The notes below the pieces were generated by a model. That model was not told where the DNA came from, searched no databases, and saw nothing but the letters and a program-made list of their open reading frames with translations. Below are positions 16,492-26,153 of a stretch of DNA of 64,000 nt, piece after piece (the stretch's first letter is position 1; every line of letters begins with the position of its first letter). A program made the translations under genes and the position numbers. Source of the stretch: Holophagales bacterium (GTDB lineage Bacteria > Acidobacteriota > Thermoanaerobaculia > UBA5066); contig JADKBZ010000022.1 in the NCBI GenBank assembly GCA_016714815.1, forward strand, positions 25,905-89,904. The letters run 5' to 3'.

Positions 16492-18363
16492 ATGCCTCGC
16501 TCGCGCCGACTCCTGCTTCTCGCCCTGGCCGCGCTCGCGTTTGGGGCGGCCCTCAGAGGCGCGCTGGCCCTCGTCGAGGCCGCGCTCGAGGGAAAGGTGC
16601 GGGACCGGCTCGTGGCCCAGGCCGCGGAGAGGGGCTTCGTTCTCTCTCTCGAACGGGTCAGCGTCCGTCTCTTCCCCGCGCGGGCGAAGCTCTTCGGCCT
16701 CTCGCTGAAGGGGCGGGGCGCCGCCGTGCAGATCGACCGGGTCGAGGTCCGGGCGAGCCTCTTCGGCGAGGGGGTGCCCGGGAGGTTGCGCCGCATCGAT
16801 CTGGGGGCGCTCTCGGCCGAGCTGCCGGAAGGGGTCTCGCTGCGGGTCGTCCCGAGCGCCTGGGACGTCTCGGCGTCCCGGAGCCGCCTCGAGCTGACGA
16901 GCCGGGACGGTCCGGGGCGCGTCCTTCTCGAACGCCTCGCCGGCGGGTCCCTTCGCCTCAGCCTCGACCGTCTCGACCTGAAGCACCTCGTCTCTCTCCG
17001 CCGGGACGGCGCCTGGGTCGGCGACCTCGGCGTGGTCTCGGGCGTCTGCGCCCTCTCTCCCGCGCCCTCCGGCGGCGTTACCCTCGAGGCGAATCTCTTC
17101 TCGAGGGCCGCCCGGCTGGCCGCGCCTTCCGAGGACGACGTGCCGGGCTCCTCCCCGCTGGGCGATCCGTTCGACGCGGAAGGTACCGTGACGGCCACTC
17201 TCTTCCGGGAGGCCAGGTTCCTGGACGTCCCGTGCGTTTCGGGGACGGCCGCGGGCCTGCGCGGCCGGGCCCGCGGAATCGCGGCGTACGCGCCGCGGGA
17301 CGCCTGGTTCGACTTCGAGCTCTCGGTTCCCCGCCTCGAGCTCGCTCCGCTCCTGGCGGCCTCGGGACTCGACCTGCGGGCGGGAGGCGAGGAGCTCGGA
17401 AGCGCGCAATTGGATGCGCGCGTGACGGGGCGGATGCTCGACCCGAAGTCGTTCGTCGTCGAGCAGCGGCTCGATTTCCAGCCGCCGGCGCGGCCGCTGC
17501 CGGAGCTCGAGAGCCTCCGCGGACCCTTCCGCCGCGTCCTGACCGGGCGTCACGGAAGGGAGACCGTCGTCGTCGTCGATCCCGCCAGCCCCGACTTCGT
17601 CCCGCTCGACGACGTTCCGCCTCTCTTCGTCCGGGCCCTCCTCACCTCGGAGGACGCGAATTTCTGGGGGCATCCCGGGCTCGACCTCGGCGAGGTGCCG
17701 ATCGCGATGTCGATCAACTGGGTTCGCGGGGAAAGGTCGCGGGGCGCCTCGACGATCACGCAGCAGCTCGCCAAGAACCTCTTCCTCACCCGGGAGCGCA
17801 GCTACCGGCGGAAGCTCCAGGAGGCGGCCCTCGCGCTCCTCCTCGAGCCGGCGCTGGGCAAGCGCCGGATCCTCGAGATCTACCTGAACGTCATCGAGTG
17901 GGGGCCCGGCATCCACGGCCTCGGGCCGGCGTCCCGCCACTATTTCGGGAAGAACCCGTCCGAGCTGACGCCGCGGGAGTGCGCCTTCCTCGTGGCGCTG
18001 ATCCCGGGGCCGGTCAAGTACCAGTCCTCGTTCGCCAGCGGCGTCCTTTCGCGAGGCTTCTCGAGGCTCGTGAACGGCGTCCTCTACCGGCTCCGCTCCG
18101 TCGACATGCTCACGGACGAGGAGCTCGCCGCCGAGCTCGAGGCCCCGATCCGCCTGCGGTGGACGCCGGCCGACGCGGTGGGGGAGGAAGAGGCCGGGGC
18201 CGAGTCGAACGGGGCGCTCGCGAGCGACGAAGGGCCGCCCGTCGAACCGGACGGCCCGACGGGGCCGCCCGAGGGCAGACCCCTGCCCGCGTCCGCCGCC
18301 GCGGCTCCGCCCCCGGCGCCCGCGCCTTCCCCGGCCGCGGGCGAGCCGAAGCGCCCGGACTGA
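16492..18363 (+). CDS. Membrane-anchored monofunctional peptidoglycan transglycosylase (GT51) with AsmA-like N-terminal region
   Basis: 623 residues. An N-terminal hydrophobic segment (~5-24) is followed by ~320 residues of beta-rich sequence resembling AsmA/DUF748-type proteins (LERVSVRLFPARAKLFGLSLKG). Then comes the GT51 domain (~350-560) with the catalytic Glu in SEDANFWGHPG (~387), GASTITQQLAKN, RRKLQEAALALLLE, RRILEIYLNVIEWG and PRECAFLVALIPGP. It would polymerise lipid II glycan strands. There is no transpeptidase domain. The ~65-residue C-terminus is Pro/Ala/Glu-rich and probably disordered. The AsmA-like assignment is by sequence texture only. Confidence 0.87.
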   Translation: MPRSRRLLLLALAALAFGAALRGALALVEAALEGKVRDRLVAQAAERGFVLSLERVSVRLFPARAKLFGLSLKGRGAAVQIDRVEVRASLFGEGVPGRLRRIDLGALSAELPEGVSLRVVPSAWDVSASRSRLELTSRDGPGRVLLERLAGGSLRLSLDRLDLKHLVSLRRDGAWVGDLGVVSGVCALSPAPSGGVTLEANLFSRAARLAAPSEDDVPGSSPLGDPFDAEGTVTATLFREARFLDVPCVSGTAAGLRGRARGIAAYAPRDAWFDFELSVPRLELAPLLAASGLDLRAGGEELGSAQLDARVTGRMLDPKSFVVEQRLDFQPPARPLPELESLRGPFRRVLTGRHGRETVVVVDPASPDFVPLDDVPPLFVRALLTSEDANFWGHPGLDLGEVPIAMSINWVRGERSRGASTITQQLAKNLFLTRERSYRRKLQEAALALLLEPALGKRRILEIYLNVIEWGPGIHGLGPASRHYFGKNPSELTPRECAFLVALIPGPVKYQSSFASGVLSRGFSRLVNGVLYRLRSVDMLTDEELAAELEAPIRLRWTPADAVGEEEAGAESNGALASDEGPPVEPDGPTGPPEGRPLPASAAAAPPPAPAPSPAAGEPKRPD

Positions 18364-18376
18364 CGGCCGCGCGGCT

Positions 18377-20533
18377 TCAGGCTTCAGGGTCCGCCGGCGG
18401 CTCCTCTTCCAGCGCTCTCGCGAGGAGCCGTGCGATGTGCTGCACCTCGACGGGGCCCTCCGCCTTGTCGAAGCCCCCGCGGATCTGCATGACGCAGCCG
18501 GGGCAGTCCATCACCGCGGTCCCCGCCTTCGTCTCGCGGATGCTCGCGAGCTTCTTCTGGAGGATCGGCTTGCTGATCTCGGGGAACTTGAGCGAGTAGG
18601 AGCCGCCCATCCCGCAGCAGGTGTCCGACTCCTTCATCTCGACGACGTCGTGTCCCGCCTTCCTGAGGAGCGCGCGGGGCTCCTCGGAGACGTGGAGGGT
18701 CCGCTTCAGGTGGCAGGAGTCGTGGTAGGTCACCGGAGGCAGCTTCTTCGTATCGATCCTCAGCGACCCGTCCCCGACGAGCTTCGTGACGAGGGAGGAG
18801 AAGTCGATCACCTTCGCGGCGAGCGCCTCCGCCTTCGCGATCCACTCGGTCTTCCCCGTGCTCCGGAGGGCTCGCGCGAACTCGTGCTTGAGCGCCGTCG
18901 TGCAGGTGGGGCAGGCCGAGACGACCCAGTCGACGTCCTCGGCGGCGAGCGCCTCGAGGTTGTCGATCGCATTCTGAGCGGCGACCTCGTAGGCGCCGCT
19001 GTAGCGCGCCGGCGCGCCACAGCAGGTCTGCGCCTCGGGGAAGGTCACCTCGACGCCGCCGGCGTTCAGGACCTTCACGACGTCCTCTCCCATTCCGGGG
19101 TAGGCGAAGTCGATGAGGCAGCCGGCGTAGAAGGCGGCCTTCCTCTTCCCCTTCTTCTGCGGGATCGCCTCGAACGTGTCGCGGAAGGGCCTCTCCGCGA
19201 TGGCGGGGAGGCTCCGGAAGTCGGCGAGGCCCGAGAGGAAGAACGGCAGGTGCCTCACGAACCCGTCCTTCTCGAACGGCTTCTGCGCGAGGGACGCCGA
19301 GCGGAGGACCGAGTGGAAGAGGCGGCGGTTGTTGACGACCTTGAAGATCGCCTTCTGGACGAACGGCTGCCCCTTGTCCTGCACCTGGCGCCGGCGCACC
19401 TCGACGATCAGCTCGGGGATGTCGATCTTCCCGGGGCAGACGCCGACGCAGTTGCCGCACTGGATGCAGAGCCCCTGGATCTCCTTCGAGCGCTCCATCG
19501 CTCCGGTCCAGGCCGTCAGGATGGTTCCGATGCCGCCCGTGTAGACGTCCCCGAAGACGTGTCCCCCGACGTGCCGGTAGACGGGGCAGACGTTGAGGCA
19601 GGAGGCGCAGCGGATGCATTGCAGCGCCTCCTTGAAGACGGGGTCGGCCGCCATCTCGCTCCGCCGGTGGTCCATCAGGACGATGTGCAGCTCCTTCGGC
19701 GTCCCGTCGGTGTTCGGCGCGGCGCCGGTGATCATCGAGACGTAGCTCGTCATCAGCTGGCCGGTGGCGCTGCGGGGGAGCGCGGTGAGGATCGGGACGA
19801 CGTCGGCGAAGGCCCCGACGAGCTTCTCGAGGCCGACGAGGGCGACGTGGATCCTCGGGAGCGTCGTGACGAGGCGGGCGTTCCCCTCGTTCGTGACGAG
19901 GACGAGCGTCCCGGTCTCGGCGACGGCGATGTTGGCCCCCGTGATCCCCATGTCGGCCTCGAGGAACGCGGGGCGCAGCTCCTTCTTCGCCACCTTCACG
20001 AGGCGCGGGATGTCGGTCGAGAGCCGCTCGCCGACCTCCTTGCTGAAGATGTCCGCCACGTCTTCCTTCGTCAGGTGGATCGCGGGCATCACCATGTGCG
20101 AGGGGCGCTGGCCGGCGAGCTGGATGATCCACTCGCCGAGGTCCGTCTCCTTCACGTCGACGCCCGCGTCGGTCAGCGCCTTGTTGAGGTGGACCTCCTC
20201 GGAGGCCATCGACTTCGATTTCACGATCCGCTTCACGCCCCGTTCGCGGGCGAGGTCGACGACGTAGCGCCGCACCTCCTCCGGGCTCTTCAGGACGACG
20301 ACCTTCGCGCCGCGCGCCCCGGCTTCCTTCGTGAAGCGGGCCACGAGCTCGGGGAGGCGCCCCGCGGCGTCTCCCTTCGCCTCGGCGATCCGGGCCCGGA
20401 CCGCCTCGAAGTCGATCCCCTGGTAGGCCTTCGCGCGGCTTGTGGGATAGGCCTCGTAGAAACGCCCGAGGGCGCCGGCGAGGCTCGGGTTGCCGAGCGC
20501 CTCGCCGATCTCCTTGCGAAACGTCAGCGTCAT
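18377..20533 (-). CDS. Lactate utilisation protein: LutB-LutA fusion (LUD domain, 2x[4Fe-4S], two CCG domains)
   Basis: 718 residues from an ATG overlapping the LutC stop by 4 bp; the longer open frame is a shadow. Residues ~60-290 form the LUD domain (IVKSKSMASEEVHLN, AVAETGTLVLVTNEGN). Cys306/309/312/316 (CIRCASCLNVCP) and Cys356/359/362/366 (CIQCGNCVGVCP) bind two [4Fe-4S] clusters. A C-terminal LutA-like half carries two CCG repeats (GCLIDFAYPGMGEDVV ... TCCGAPA; HDSCHLKRT ... DTCCGMGGSYSLKFPEIS ... CPGCVMQI). In Bacillus LutA and LutB are separate subunits of the L-lactate oxidising complex; here both are in one chain. Neighbours are LutC, a lactate permease and a D-lactate dehydrogenase-like protein. 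Confidence 0.92.
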   Translation of the reverse strand: MTLTFRKEIGEALGNPSLAGALGRFYEAYPTSRAKAYQGIDFEAVRARIAEAKGDAAGRLPELVARFTKEAGARGAKVVVLKSPEEVRRYVVDLARERGVKRIVKSKSMASEEVHLNKALTDAGVDVKETDLGEWIIQLAGQRPSHMVMPAIHLTKEDVADIFSKEVGERLSTDIPRLVKVAKKELRPAFLEADMGITGANIAVAETGTLVLVTNEGNARLVTTLPRIHVALVGLEKLVGAFADVVPILTALPRSATGQLMTSYVSMITGAAPNTDGTPKELHIVLMDHRRSEMAADPVFKEALQCIRCASCLNVCPVYRHVGGHVFGDVYTGGIGTILTAWTGAMERSKEIQGLCIQCGNCVGVCPGKIDIPELIVEVRRRQVQDKGQPFVQKAIFKVVNNRRLFHSVLRSASLAQKPFEKDGFVRHLPFFLSGLADFRSLPAIAERPFRDTFEAIPQKKGKRKAAFYAGCLIDFAYPGMGEDVVKVLNAGGVEVTFPEAQTCCGAPARYSGAYEVAAQNAIDNLEALAAEDVDWVVSACPTCTTALKHEFARALRSTGKTEWIAKAEALAAKVIDFSSLVTKLVGDGSLRIDTKKLPPVTYHDSCHLKRTLHVSEEPRALLRKAGHDVVEMKESDTCCGMGGSYSLKFPEISKPILQKKLASIRETKAGTAVMDCPGCVMQIRGGFDKAEGPVEVQHIARLLARALEEEPPADPEA

Positions 20534-21117
20534 GGCGCCACCTCCGCCTTCAGCTCTGCCTTCAACTCCGGGCCCGCTTCGTCTCCGTCGTGGACGACGA
20601 CGACGAGGCGCGACGGCCCGTGGACTCCGATCGTCAGGACCCGCTCGATGTCGGCCGTCCGGCTCGGGCCGGTGACGAACGCGATGTAGGGAACACGTCC
20701 GGGATCGAGCCTCGGCAGGACGTCGGCGAGGCCCGGGAGGATCCGGCTCGCGGGGAGGAGCGCGACGTGGATCTCGGGCAGGGTCGAGACGAGCCGGAGG
20801 GCCGGATCGGTCGCGTCCTGGACGACGGTCCCCGTGTCGGCGAGCCCCCACTCCATCTCGCTGATGCCGACGCGGCTCGCGGCGGCGGCCTCCCGCGTGA
20901 CGTCGAACGTGAGTCCGGGGACCCGGGAGGCCAGACCCGAAGCGTTCGCCCTCGTCACGAGCGGCCCCGCCGCCCAGACGGCCCGCGCCCCGGGGGTGTC
21001 GACGACCCCTTCCCGCCGGAGCAGCTCCTCGACGAAGAGGAGCGTTTCGGCGCTCCCTCCGACGCGGTGGACCTCGGCGCTGACGGCCTCGGCGCGCGCT
21101 CGGAACGTGTCGAACAT
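20530..21117 (-). CDS. lutC: LutC-type lactate utilisation protein (LUD domain)
   Basis: 195 residues, the usual LutC length. LUD-domain motifs are GISEMEWGLADTGTVV, LPEIHVALLPASRI and FVTGPSRTADIERVLTIGVHGP. LutC is the third component of the L-lactate oxidase system and is required with LutA and LutB. It is the first gene of a two-gene operon, overlapping the LutB-LutA fusion by 4 bp, and is divergently transcribed from the sensor kinase at 21199, sharing an 81-bp control region. Confidence 0.92.
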   Translation of the reverse strand: MFDTFRARAEAVSAEVHRVGGSAETLLFVEELLRREGVVDTPGARAVWAAGPLVTRANASGLASRVPGLTFDVTREAAAASRVGISEMEWGLADTGTVVQDATDPALRLVSTLPEIHVALLPASRILPGLADVLPRLDPGRVPYIAFVTGPSRTADIERVLTIGVHGPSRLVVVVHDGDEAGPELKAELKAEVAP

Positions 21118-21198
21118 CTCGACCTCCCCGGACCCGGGTACATACCCGGCATCCGACCCTAGCTTAGCCGGAACTAGGTATAATTATCTAGGAAAAAC
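21118..21198. promoter_or_regulatory. Divergent control region between lutC and the sensor kinase
   Basis: This 81-bp gap is AT-richer than its surroundings. It contains CCGGGT-ACAT-ACCCGG (21134-21149), an inverted pair CCTAG/CTAGG (21158-21178), and a perfect TATAAT (21179-21184) as likely -10 for the kinase gene. No good -35 precedes it, as expected for an activated promoter. The box CTAGGTATAA (21174-21183) resembles CTAGGTGTAA upstream of the lactate permease. Confidence 0.5.
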
Positions 21199-23586
21199 GT
21201 GGATACCTGTCTGTCGGGGCGCTCCGAGGCCCGTAAGGCCCTGTTAGCCTCCTTGCTGGTCTACGCGATGAAGGTCGGCCCGCTGCTACTCGCTTCGCTT
21301 GTCCTCCTCGGTCCGACCGAGACCGCCCTTTCGGCGACGGCGGACGCGGCCTCCGGCAAGAGGGTCCTCGTTCTCCACTCCTACTACAAGGGCTACAAGT
21401 GGACCGACGACGAGAACCGCGGGATCTCCGCGGCGCTCGAGCCGGCTCTCGGCGTCGAGAACGTCTTCGTCGAATACATGGATACGAAGCGCTTCTTCGA
21501 AGAGCGCTTCGTTTCCCAGCTTCCGGAGGCCTACCGCCGGAAGTACCTCGACCACCGGATCGACCTCATCGTGGCAACCGACGATCGCGCCCTGGAGTTC
21601 CTCGTGGAGCATCGCGACGAGGTCTTTCCGGGAACGCCTGTCGTCTTCTGCGGGGTGAACTACTTCCAGGAAGGAAAGCTGAAGGGCCGGCCGCTGTTCA
21701 CCGGCGTGAGCGAGGACGTCGATCTCGGGGCGAGCCTCGATACGGCCCTCGCGCTCCACCCCGGGACGCGTCGGATCTACGTCGTGAACGAGGACACGGA
21801 GACGGGCCGGGCCGTGAGGACGCGTCTCGCCGAGATCGGTCCGTCCTGGAAGGGCGTTCCGCTCGAGCCGCTCGACGGCCTGCCCATGGAGAAGCTCCTC
21901 GCCCGGCTCCGGTCGCTGCCGGCGTCGAGCCTCGTTTTCTTCACCTTCTACAGCCGGGACGCGGAAGGGAAGGTCTTCGGGTACGACGAGAGCATCCGCC
22001 TCGTCTCCCAGGCTTCGAACGTCCCCGTGTACGGAGCGTGGGACTTCAACCTCGGCTTCGGACTCGTGGGGGGAATGCTGGCGAGCGGTTTCGACCAGGG
22101 GGAAACGGCGGGGAGGATCGCGCTGAGGGTGCTGCGCGGAGAGCGCCCGGCGTCGATTCCGGTCGTGAAGAACCTCCCGGGCCGCTACCTCTTCGACCAC
22201 CTGCAGCTCGTCCGGTGGGGCATTCCGTCGTCCCGTCTCCCGGCCGGGAGCTCCATCGTCAACCTTCCGGAGTCCGCCTACGCGCGCTACCGGAACCTGA
22301 TCCTCATCGGTGCCGGGGCCCTGATCCTCCTGGGAGTCCTGAACGCGTTCCTCGCGCTCAACATCAGCCGCCGAAAGATGGCGGAAGAGGCGCTCCGGAA
22401 CCATCAGGAGCACCTGGAAGAGACGATCCGCGTCCGTTCGGCGCAGCTCTCGACGGCCAACGAGGAGCTCCGACGCGACATCGTCGAGCGCGAGCGGACC
22501 GAACGGGCCCTCAGGACCGCGGAGCGGAACCTGAGAAGCATCTTCGAGAACGCGGCGGAGGGGATCTACCAGTCGACCCTGTCCGGGCGGTTCGTCACGG
22601 TGAACCCCGCCCTGGCCCGGATGGCCGGCTACGACTCTCCGGCCGCGATGGTCGACGCCATCGCCGACATCCGGAAGGACTTCTACGTCGAGCCCGGCAC
22701 CCGGGCCCGGTTCGAGGAGTCGCTCGCGTCCGAGGCCGAGGTCCGGGGCTTCGAGTCGCTCGTGAAGCGGAAGGACGGCGAGCTGATCTGGGTCCTCGAG
22801 AACGCGCGGGCGATCCGGGACGAGAAGGGCCGCGTCGACCACTACGAGGGGATCGTCCAGGACGTCAGCGATCGCCGGCGCCTGGCGGAAAAGCTCGACC
22901 GGACCCGGCAGAAGCTCCGGGGCCTGGCGGCCGAGATCACACGGGTCGAGGAGCGGGAACGCCGGACGATCGCGACGCAGCTTCACGACCAGCTCGGAGC
23001 CGTCCTCTCGATGGCGAAGGTGAAGCTCGCCTCCCTCCGGCAGGGGGCCGAGGGGACTCCCATCGCCCCGGCCCTCGAGGAGGTCCACGTCCTCGTCGGA
23101 AACGCCGTCCAGGAGACGCGCTCGCTCACGTGGGAGCTCAGCCCGCCGATCCTCTACCAGCTCGGCCTCCCGGCCGCCCTCGAGTGGCTCGGCGAGAACG
23201 TCGAGCAGCGGCACGGGATCGCGTTCCGTCTGACGAAGGAAGGAGAGGCGCGCGAGCTCGGCGAGGAGCGCCGGTTCCTCGTCTTCTCGGCGGTCCGCGA
23301 GCTCCTGCTGAACGTCGTGAAGCACGCCGACGCCAGCGGGGTCTCCCTCCGGCTCCGCTGGCTCGTGGAGGGGCTGGAGGCGACCCTTCTCGACGACGGA
23401 AAGGGTTTCGACGTTCCGGGAGCGGCGGCCCTTCCCGACGCCACCCGGAGCTTCGGCCTCTTCAGCATCCAGGAGCGGTTCGACGACCTCGGGGGGAGCG
23501 TATCGATCCGCTCGACGCCCGGAGAGGGAACGTCCGTCACCCTCGTGCTACCTTACGCTGCGGAGGCCGGCAGGCAGGGCGAATGA
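21199..23586 (+). CDS. Sensor histidine kinase with periplasmic ABC-substrate-binding-like domain and PAS domain (NarL-type partner)
   Basis: 795 residues from a GTG behind AGGAAAAAC; an ATG at 21268 is an alternative that would start closer to the hydrophobic signal. A periplasmic type-I binding-protein-like domain (~55-325: KRVLVLHSYYKGYKWTDDENRG, VVFCGVNYF, GAWDFNLGFG) is followed by a membrane helix (~368-390) and a coiled coil. Next come a PAS domain (~450-560), HisKA_3 with phospho-acceptor His596 in ATQLHDQLGAVLSMAK, and HATPase (VRELLLNVVKHADAS, DDGKGFD, GEGTSVTL). It overlaps the regulator gene by 4 bp. Its place between lutC and the lactate permease suggests it senses lactate or a related ligand; this is inference. 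Confidence 0.9.
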   Translation: MDTCLSGRSEARKALLASLLVYAMKVGPLLLASLVLLGPTETALSATADAASGKRVLVLHSYYKGYKWTDDENRGISAALEPALGVENVFVEYMDTKRFFEERFVSQLPEAYRRKYLDHRIDLIVATDDRALEFLVEHRDEVFPGTPVVFCGVNYFQEGKLKGRPLFTGVSEDVDLGASLDTALALHPGTRRIYVVNEDTETGRAVRTRLAEIGPSWKGVPLEPLDGLPMEKLLARLRSLPASSLVFFTFYSRDAEGKVFGYDESIRLVSQASNVPVYGAWDFNLGFGLVGGMLASGFDQGETAGRIALRVLRGERPASIPVVKNLPGRYLFDHLQLVRWGIPSSRLPAGSSIVNLPESAYARYRNLILIGAGALILLGVLNAFLALNISRRKMAEEALRNHQEHLEETIRVRSAQLSTANEELRRDIVERERTERALRTAERNLRSIFENAAEGIYQSTLSGRFVTVNPALARMAGYDSPAAMVDAIADIRKDFYVEPGTRARFEESLASEAEVRGFESLVKRKDGELIWVLENARAIRDEKGRVDHYEGIVQDVSDRRRLAEKLDRTRQKLRGLAAEITRVEERERRTIATQLHDQLGAVLSMAKVKLASLRQGAEGTPIAPALEEVHVLVGNAVQETRSLTWELSPPILYQLGLPAALEWLGENVEQRHGIAFRLTKEGEARELGEERRFLVFSAVRELLLNVVKHADASGVSLRLRWLVEGLEATLLDDGKGFDVPGAAALPDATRSFGLFSIQERFDDLGGSVSIRSTPGEGTSVTLVLPYAAEAGRQGE

Positions 23587-24230
23587 GCACGACCATCCTC
23601 CTGGTGGACGACCATCGGATCGTCCGCGAAGGGCTCCGGACCCTCCTCGGCCAGCAGCCGGATCTGACGGTCGTCGGGGAGGCTTCCGACGGGCGCGACG
23701 CCGTCGCGCAGGCCTGCCTCCTTCGGCCCGACGTCATCGTGATGGACATCGCGATGCCCGAGCTGAACGGCGTCGAGGCGACCCGGCTCATCCTCGCCCA
23801 GCTCCCGGCCGTGCGCATCGTGGCGCTCTCGATGTACGCCGACCGGCGTTTCGTCGCCGAGATCCTCCGGGCGGGCGCGCTCGGCTACGTCCTCAAGGAC
23901 GGGGCCTTCGAGGAGCTGGCGCTGGCGATCCGGACGGTCACGGAAGGGAAGACGTACCTGAGCCCGTCCATCGCCGGGCTCGTCGTCGAGGAGCTCGTCC
24001 GGCGGACGGAGACGCCGGGCTCCCCGTCCCTGGGCGGCCTCACTCCCCGGGAGCGGCAGGTCCTCAAGCTCCTGGCCGACGGGATGCGGCCGCGCGAGAT
24101 CGCCCAGGAGCTCGCGATCAGCGCGAAGACGGTCGAGGTCCACAAGCAGAACCTCATGAACAAGCTCGAGATCCACACCGCGTCCGAGCTGACCCGCTTC
24201 GCCATCCGGGAGGGGCTCTCCACGCCCTGA
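23583..24230 (+). CDS. NarL/FixJ-family response regulator
   Basis: 215 residues from an ATG overlapping the kinase stop. The receiver domain (1-120) has the acidic pair Asp9-Asp10, phospho-acceptor Asp55 in VIVMDIAMPE, and Lys in GYVLKDG. The LuxR-type helix-turn-helix (~148-210) reads LTPRERQVLKLLADGMRPREIAQELAISAKTVEVH. It is the cognate partner of the preceding kinase by order and family. Likely targets are the flanking promoters at 21118-21198 and 24300-24411. Confidence 0.94.
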   Translation: MSTTILLVDDHRIVREGLRTLLGQQPDLTVVGEASDGRDAVAQACLLRPDVIVMDIAMPELNGVEATRLILAQLPAVRIVALSMYADRRFVAEILRAGALGYVLKDGAFEELALAIRTVTEGKTYLSPSIAGLVVEELVRRTETPGSPSLGGLTPRERQVLKLLADGMRPREIAQELAISAKTVEVHKQNLMNKLEIHTASELTRFAIREGLSTP

Positions 24231-24313
24231 CGGAAGGGGAGGCGCCGGTTTCTCGGCGGCCGCTCCGGCAGCCCTTGAGAGAACCCCCTGATGCCTGTGC
24301 CTTGGTCCCGTTT

Positions 24314-24362
24314 CTAGGTGTAAATACTAATAAAATGATTCAAATTCATCATTGCACCTAAG
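24314..24362. promoter_or_regulatory. AT-rich region with inverted TAGGTG boxes upstream of the lactate permease
   Basis: Within the 181-bp gap 24231-24411 a strikingly AT-rich patch holds CTAGGTGTAA (24314-24323) and, on the other strand, CTTAGGTGCA (24353-24362). TAAAAT at 24331-24336 (possible -10) and AATGAT/ATCATT arms lie between them. The boxes resemble the one in the lutC/kinase divergent promoter, so they are candidates for response-regulator binding. No gene is seen in this gap. Confidence 0.4.
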
Positions 24363-24411
24363 TGTATCGCTCCTCATCCTTAGGCCCATCTCGCCAGGAC
24401 GAGGAGGAACG

Positions 24412-26112
24412 ATGCTGACCTGGACCCAGATCTACACCCCGGTGGCAGGCAACCTGCTGCTCTCGGCTCTCGTGGCGGCACTCCCGGTGGTGGTGCTGCT
24501 GGGGCTCCTCGCGTTCTTCCACGTGAAGGCGCACAAGGCGGCCCTCCTGGGCCTGGCGACCTCTCTCGGGGTTGCGATCTTCATCTACGGGATGCCGGCG
24601 AAGCTGGCGCTCACCTCGGCCGTGTACGGGGCGGCCTACGGCCTCTTCCCGATCGGCTGGATCGTCCTCTGCGCGATCTTCGTCTACGACCTCACCGTGA
24701 AGTCGGGTGACTTCGAGGTCGTCAAGCACACCGTCGCCGGCCTCGCGGACGACCGCCGGATCCAGGCGCTCCTGATCGCCTTCTCCTTCGGCGCGTTCAT
24801 CGAAGGGGCCGCCGGCTTCGGCACCCCGGTCGCGATCTCGGCGGCGATGCTGATCGGCCTCGGGTTCCGTCCGCTCCTGTCGGCGGGAGTCGCCCTCATC
24901 GGGAACACCGCCCCGGTCGCCTACGGCGCCCTCGGCACGCCGATCGTCGTCCTGGCGTCGGTGACGGGCCTCGACCTCCACGCTCTCTCGGCGATGACCG
25001 GCCGTCAGCTTCCGTTCTTCTCCCTCCTCGTTCCCTTCTGGCTCGTCTGGGCGATGGCCGGCCGCAAGGCGATGTGGGAGGTCTGGCCCGCCTGCCTCAC
25101 CTCGGGCCTCAGCTTCGCGATCACGCAGTTCCTGGTCAGCAACTTCCACGGTCCCTGGGTCGTCGACATCGCGGGCGCCATCGTCTCGATGGGGGCGACG
25201 GTCCTCCTCCTGAAGTTCTGGCAGCCGAAGAAGACCTGGAGCTTCGAGCACGAGAACAAGGCGGAACGGGCGAGCGAGGCCGCGAACCGGCCCGTACACA
25301 CTCCGAAGCGGGCCCTGATGGCCTGGATGCCCTGGATCATGCTCTCCGTCTTCGTCTTCGCGTGGGGCCTCCCGCAGGTGAAGGACATCCTCAACGGCGG
25401 CAAGAAGGACTCCCCGAACTTCCTCAAGGGCGTCTCGATGATGAAGTGGGAGGCTCCGGGCCTCCACAAGGCCGTCGTCAAGGCCCCGCCGGTCGTCAAG
25501 GCCGAGAAGCCGGAAGAGGCCGTCTTCACCTTCAACTGGCTCTCGGCGACGGGAACGAGCCTTCTCCTTTCGGGCATCGTCAGCGGGCTGCTCATCGGCT
25601 TCTCGTTCAAGGAGCTCGCGAAGATCTTCTGGGGGACCCTCATGAGGGTGAGGATCTCGCTCCTCACCATCGGCGCCATGCTCGCGCTCGGCTTCTCGAC
25701 GCGCTACGCGGGCCTCGACGCGACCATGGGCCTCGCCTTCGCCTCGACCGGCGTCCTCTTCCCCTTCTTCTCCCCGCTCCTCGGCTGGCTCGGCGTCGCG
25801 CTGACGGGCAGCGACACGTCTTCGAACGTCCTCTTCGGCGGGTTGCAGATGATCAGCGCCGAGAAGCTCGGCATCAACCCGATTCTCGCGGCCGCGGCGA
25901 ACAGCAGCGGCGGCGTCATGGGGAAGATGATCGACGCGCAGAGCATCGTCGTCGCGAGCGTCGCGACGAACCAGCAGGGGCAGGAGGGCGTCATCCTCCG
26001 CTACGTCTTCTGGCACTCGATCGTCCTGGCGTGCCTCGTCGGCGTCCTCGTCTTCCTTCAGGCCTACGTCTTCCCCTGGATGATCCCGACCGTCGAAGGG
26101 CTCGCCAAGTGA
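24412..26112 (+). CDS. lctP: L-lactate permease (LctP family)
   Basis: 566 residues from an ATG preceded by GAGGAGGAAC; the extra upstream codons are not needed. About a dozen or more hydrophobic segments are seen, with family-typical sequences [44 protein letters not shown], and near the C-terminus [16 protein letters not shown] and [23 protein letters not shown]. It imports lactate (and glycolate) with protons across the inner membrane. It is 3' of the two-component system and immediately upstream of a porin and a D-lactate dehydrogenase-like gene, all on the same strand. Confidence 0.95.
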   Translation: MLTWTQIYTPVAGNLLLSALVAALPVVVLLGLLAFFHVKAHKAALLGLATSLGVAIFIYGMPAKLALTSAVYGAAYGLFPIGWIVLCAIFVYDLTVKSGDFEVVKHTVAGLADDRRIQALLIAFSFGAFIEGAAGFGTPVAISAAMLIGLGFRPLLSAGVALIGNTAPVAYGALGTPIVVLASVTGLDLHALSAMTGRQLPFFSLLVPFWLVWAMAGRKAMWEVWPACLTSGLSFAITQFLVSNFHGPWVVDIAGAIVSMGATVLLLKFWQPKKTWSFEHENKAERASEAANRPVHTPKRALMAWMPWIMLSVFVFAWGLPQVKDILNGGKKDSPNFLKGVSMMKWEAPGLHKAVVKAPPVVKAEKPEEAVFTFNWLSATGTSLLLSGIVSGLLIGFSFKELAKIFWGTLMRVRISLLTIGAMLALGFSTRYAGLDATMGLAFASTGVLFPFFSPLLGWLGVALTGSDTSSNVLFGGLQMISAEKLGINPILAAAANSSGGVMGKMIDAQSIVVASVATNQQGQEGVILRYVFWHSIVLACLVGVLVFLQAYVFPWMIPTVEGLAK

Positions 26113-26153
26113 CCGGTGCGCACGTTGCAGACGAAAGGCAAGTGAGGAGAGAG

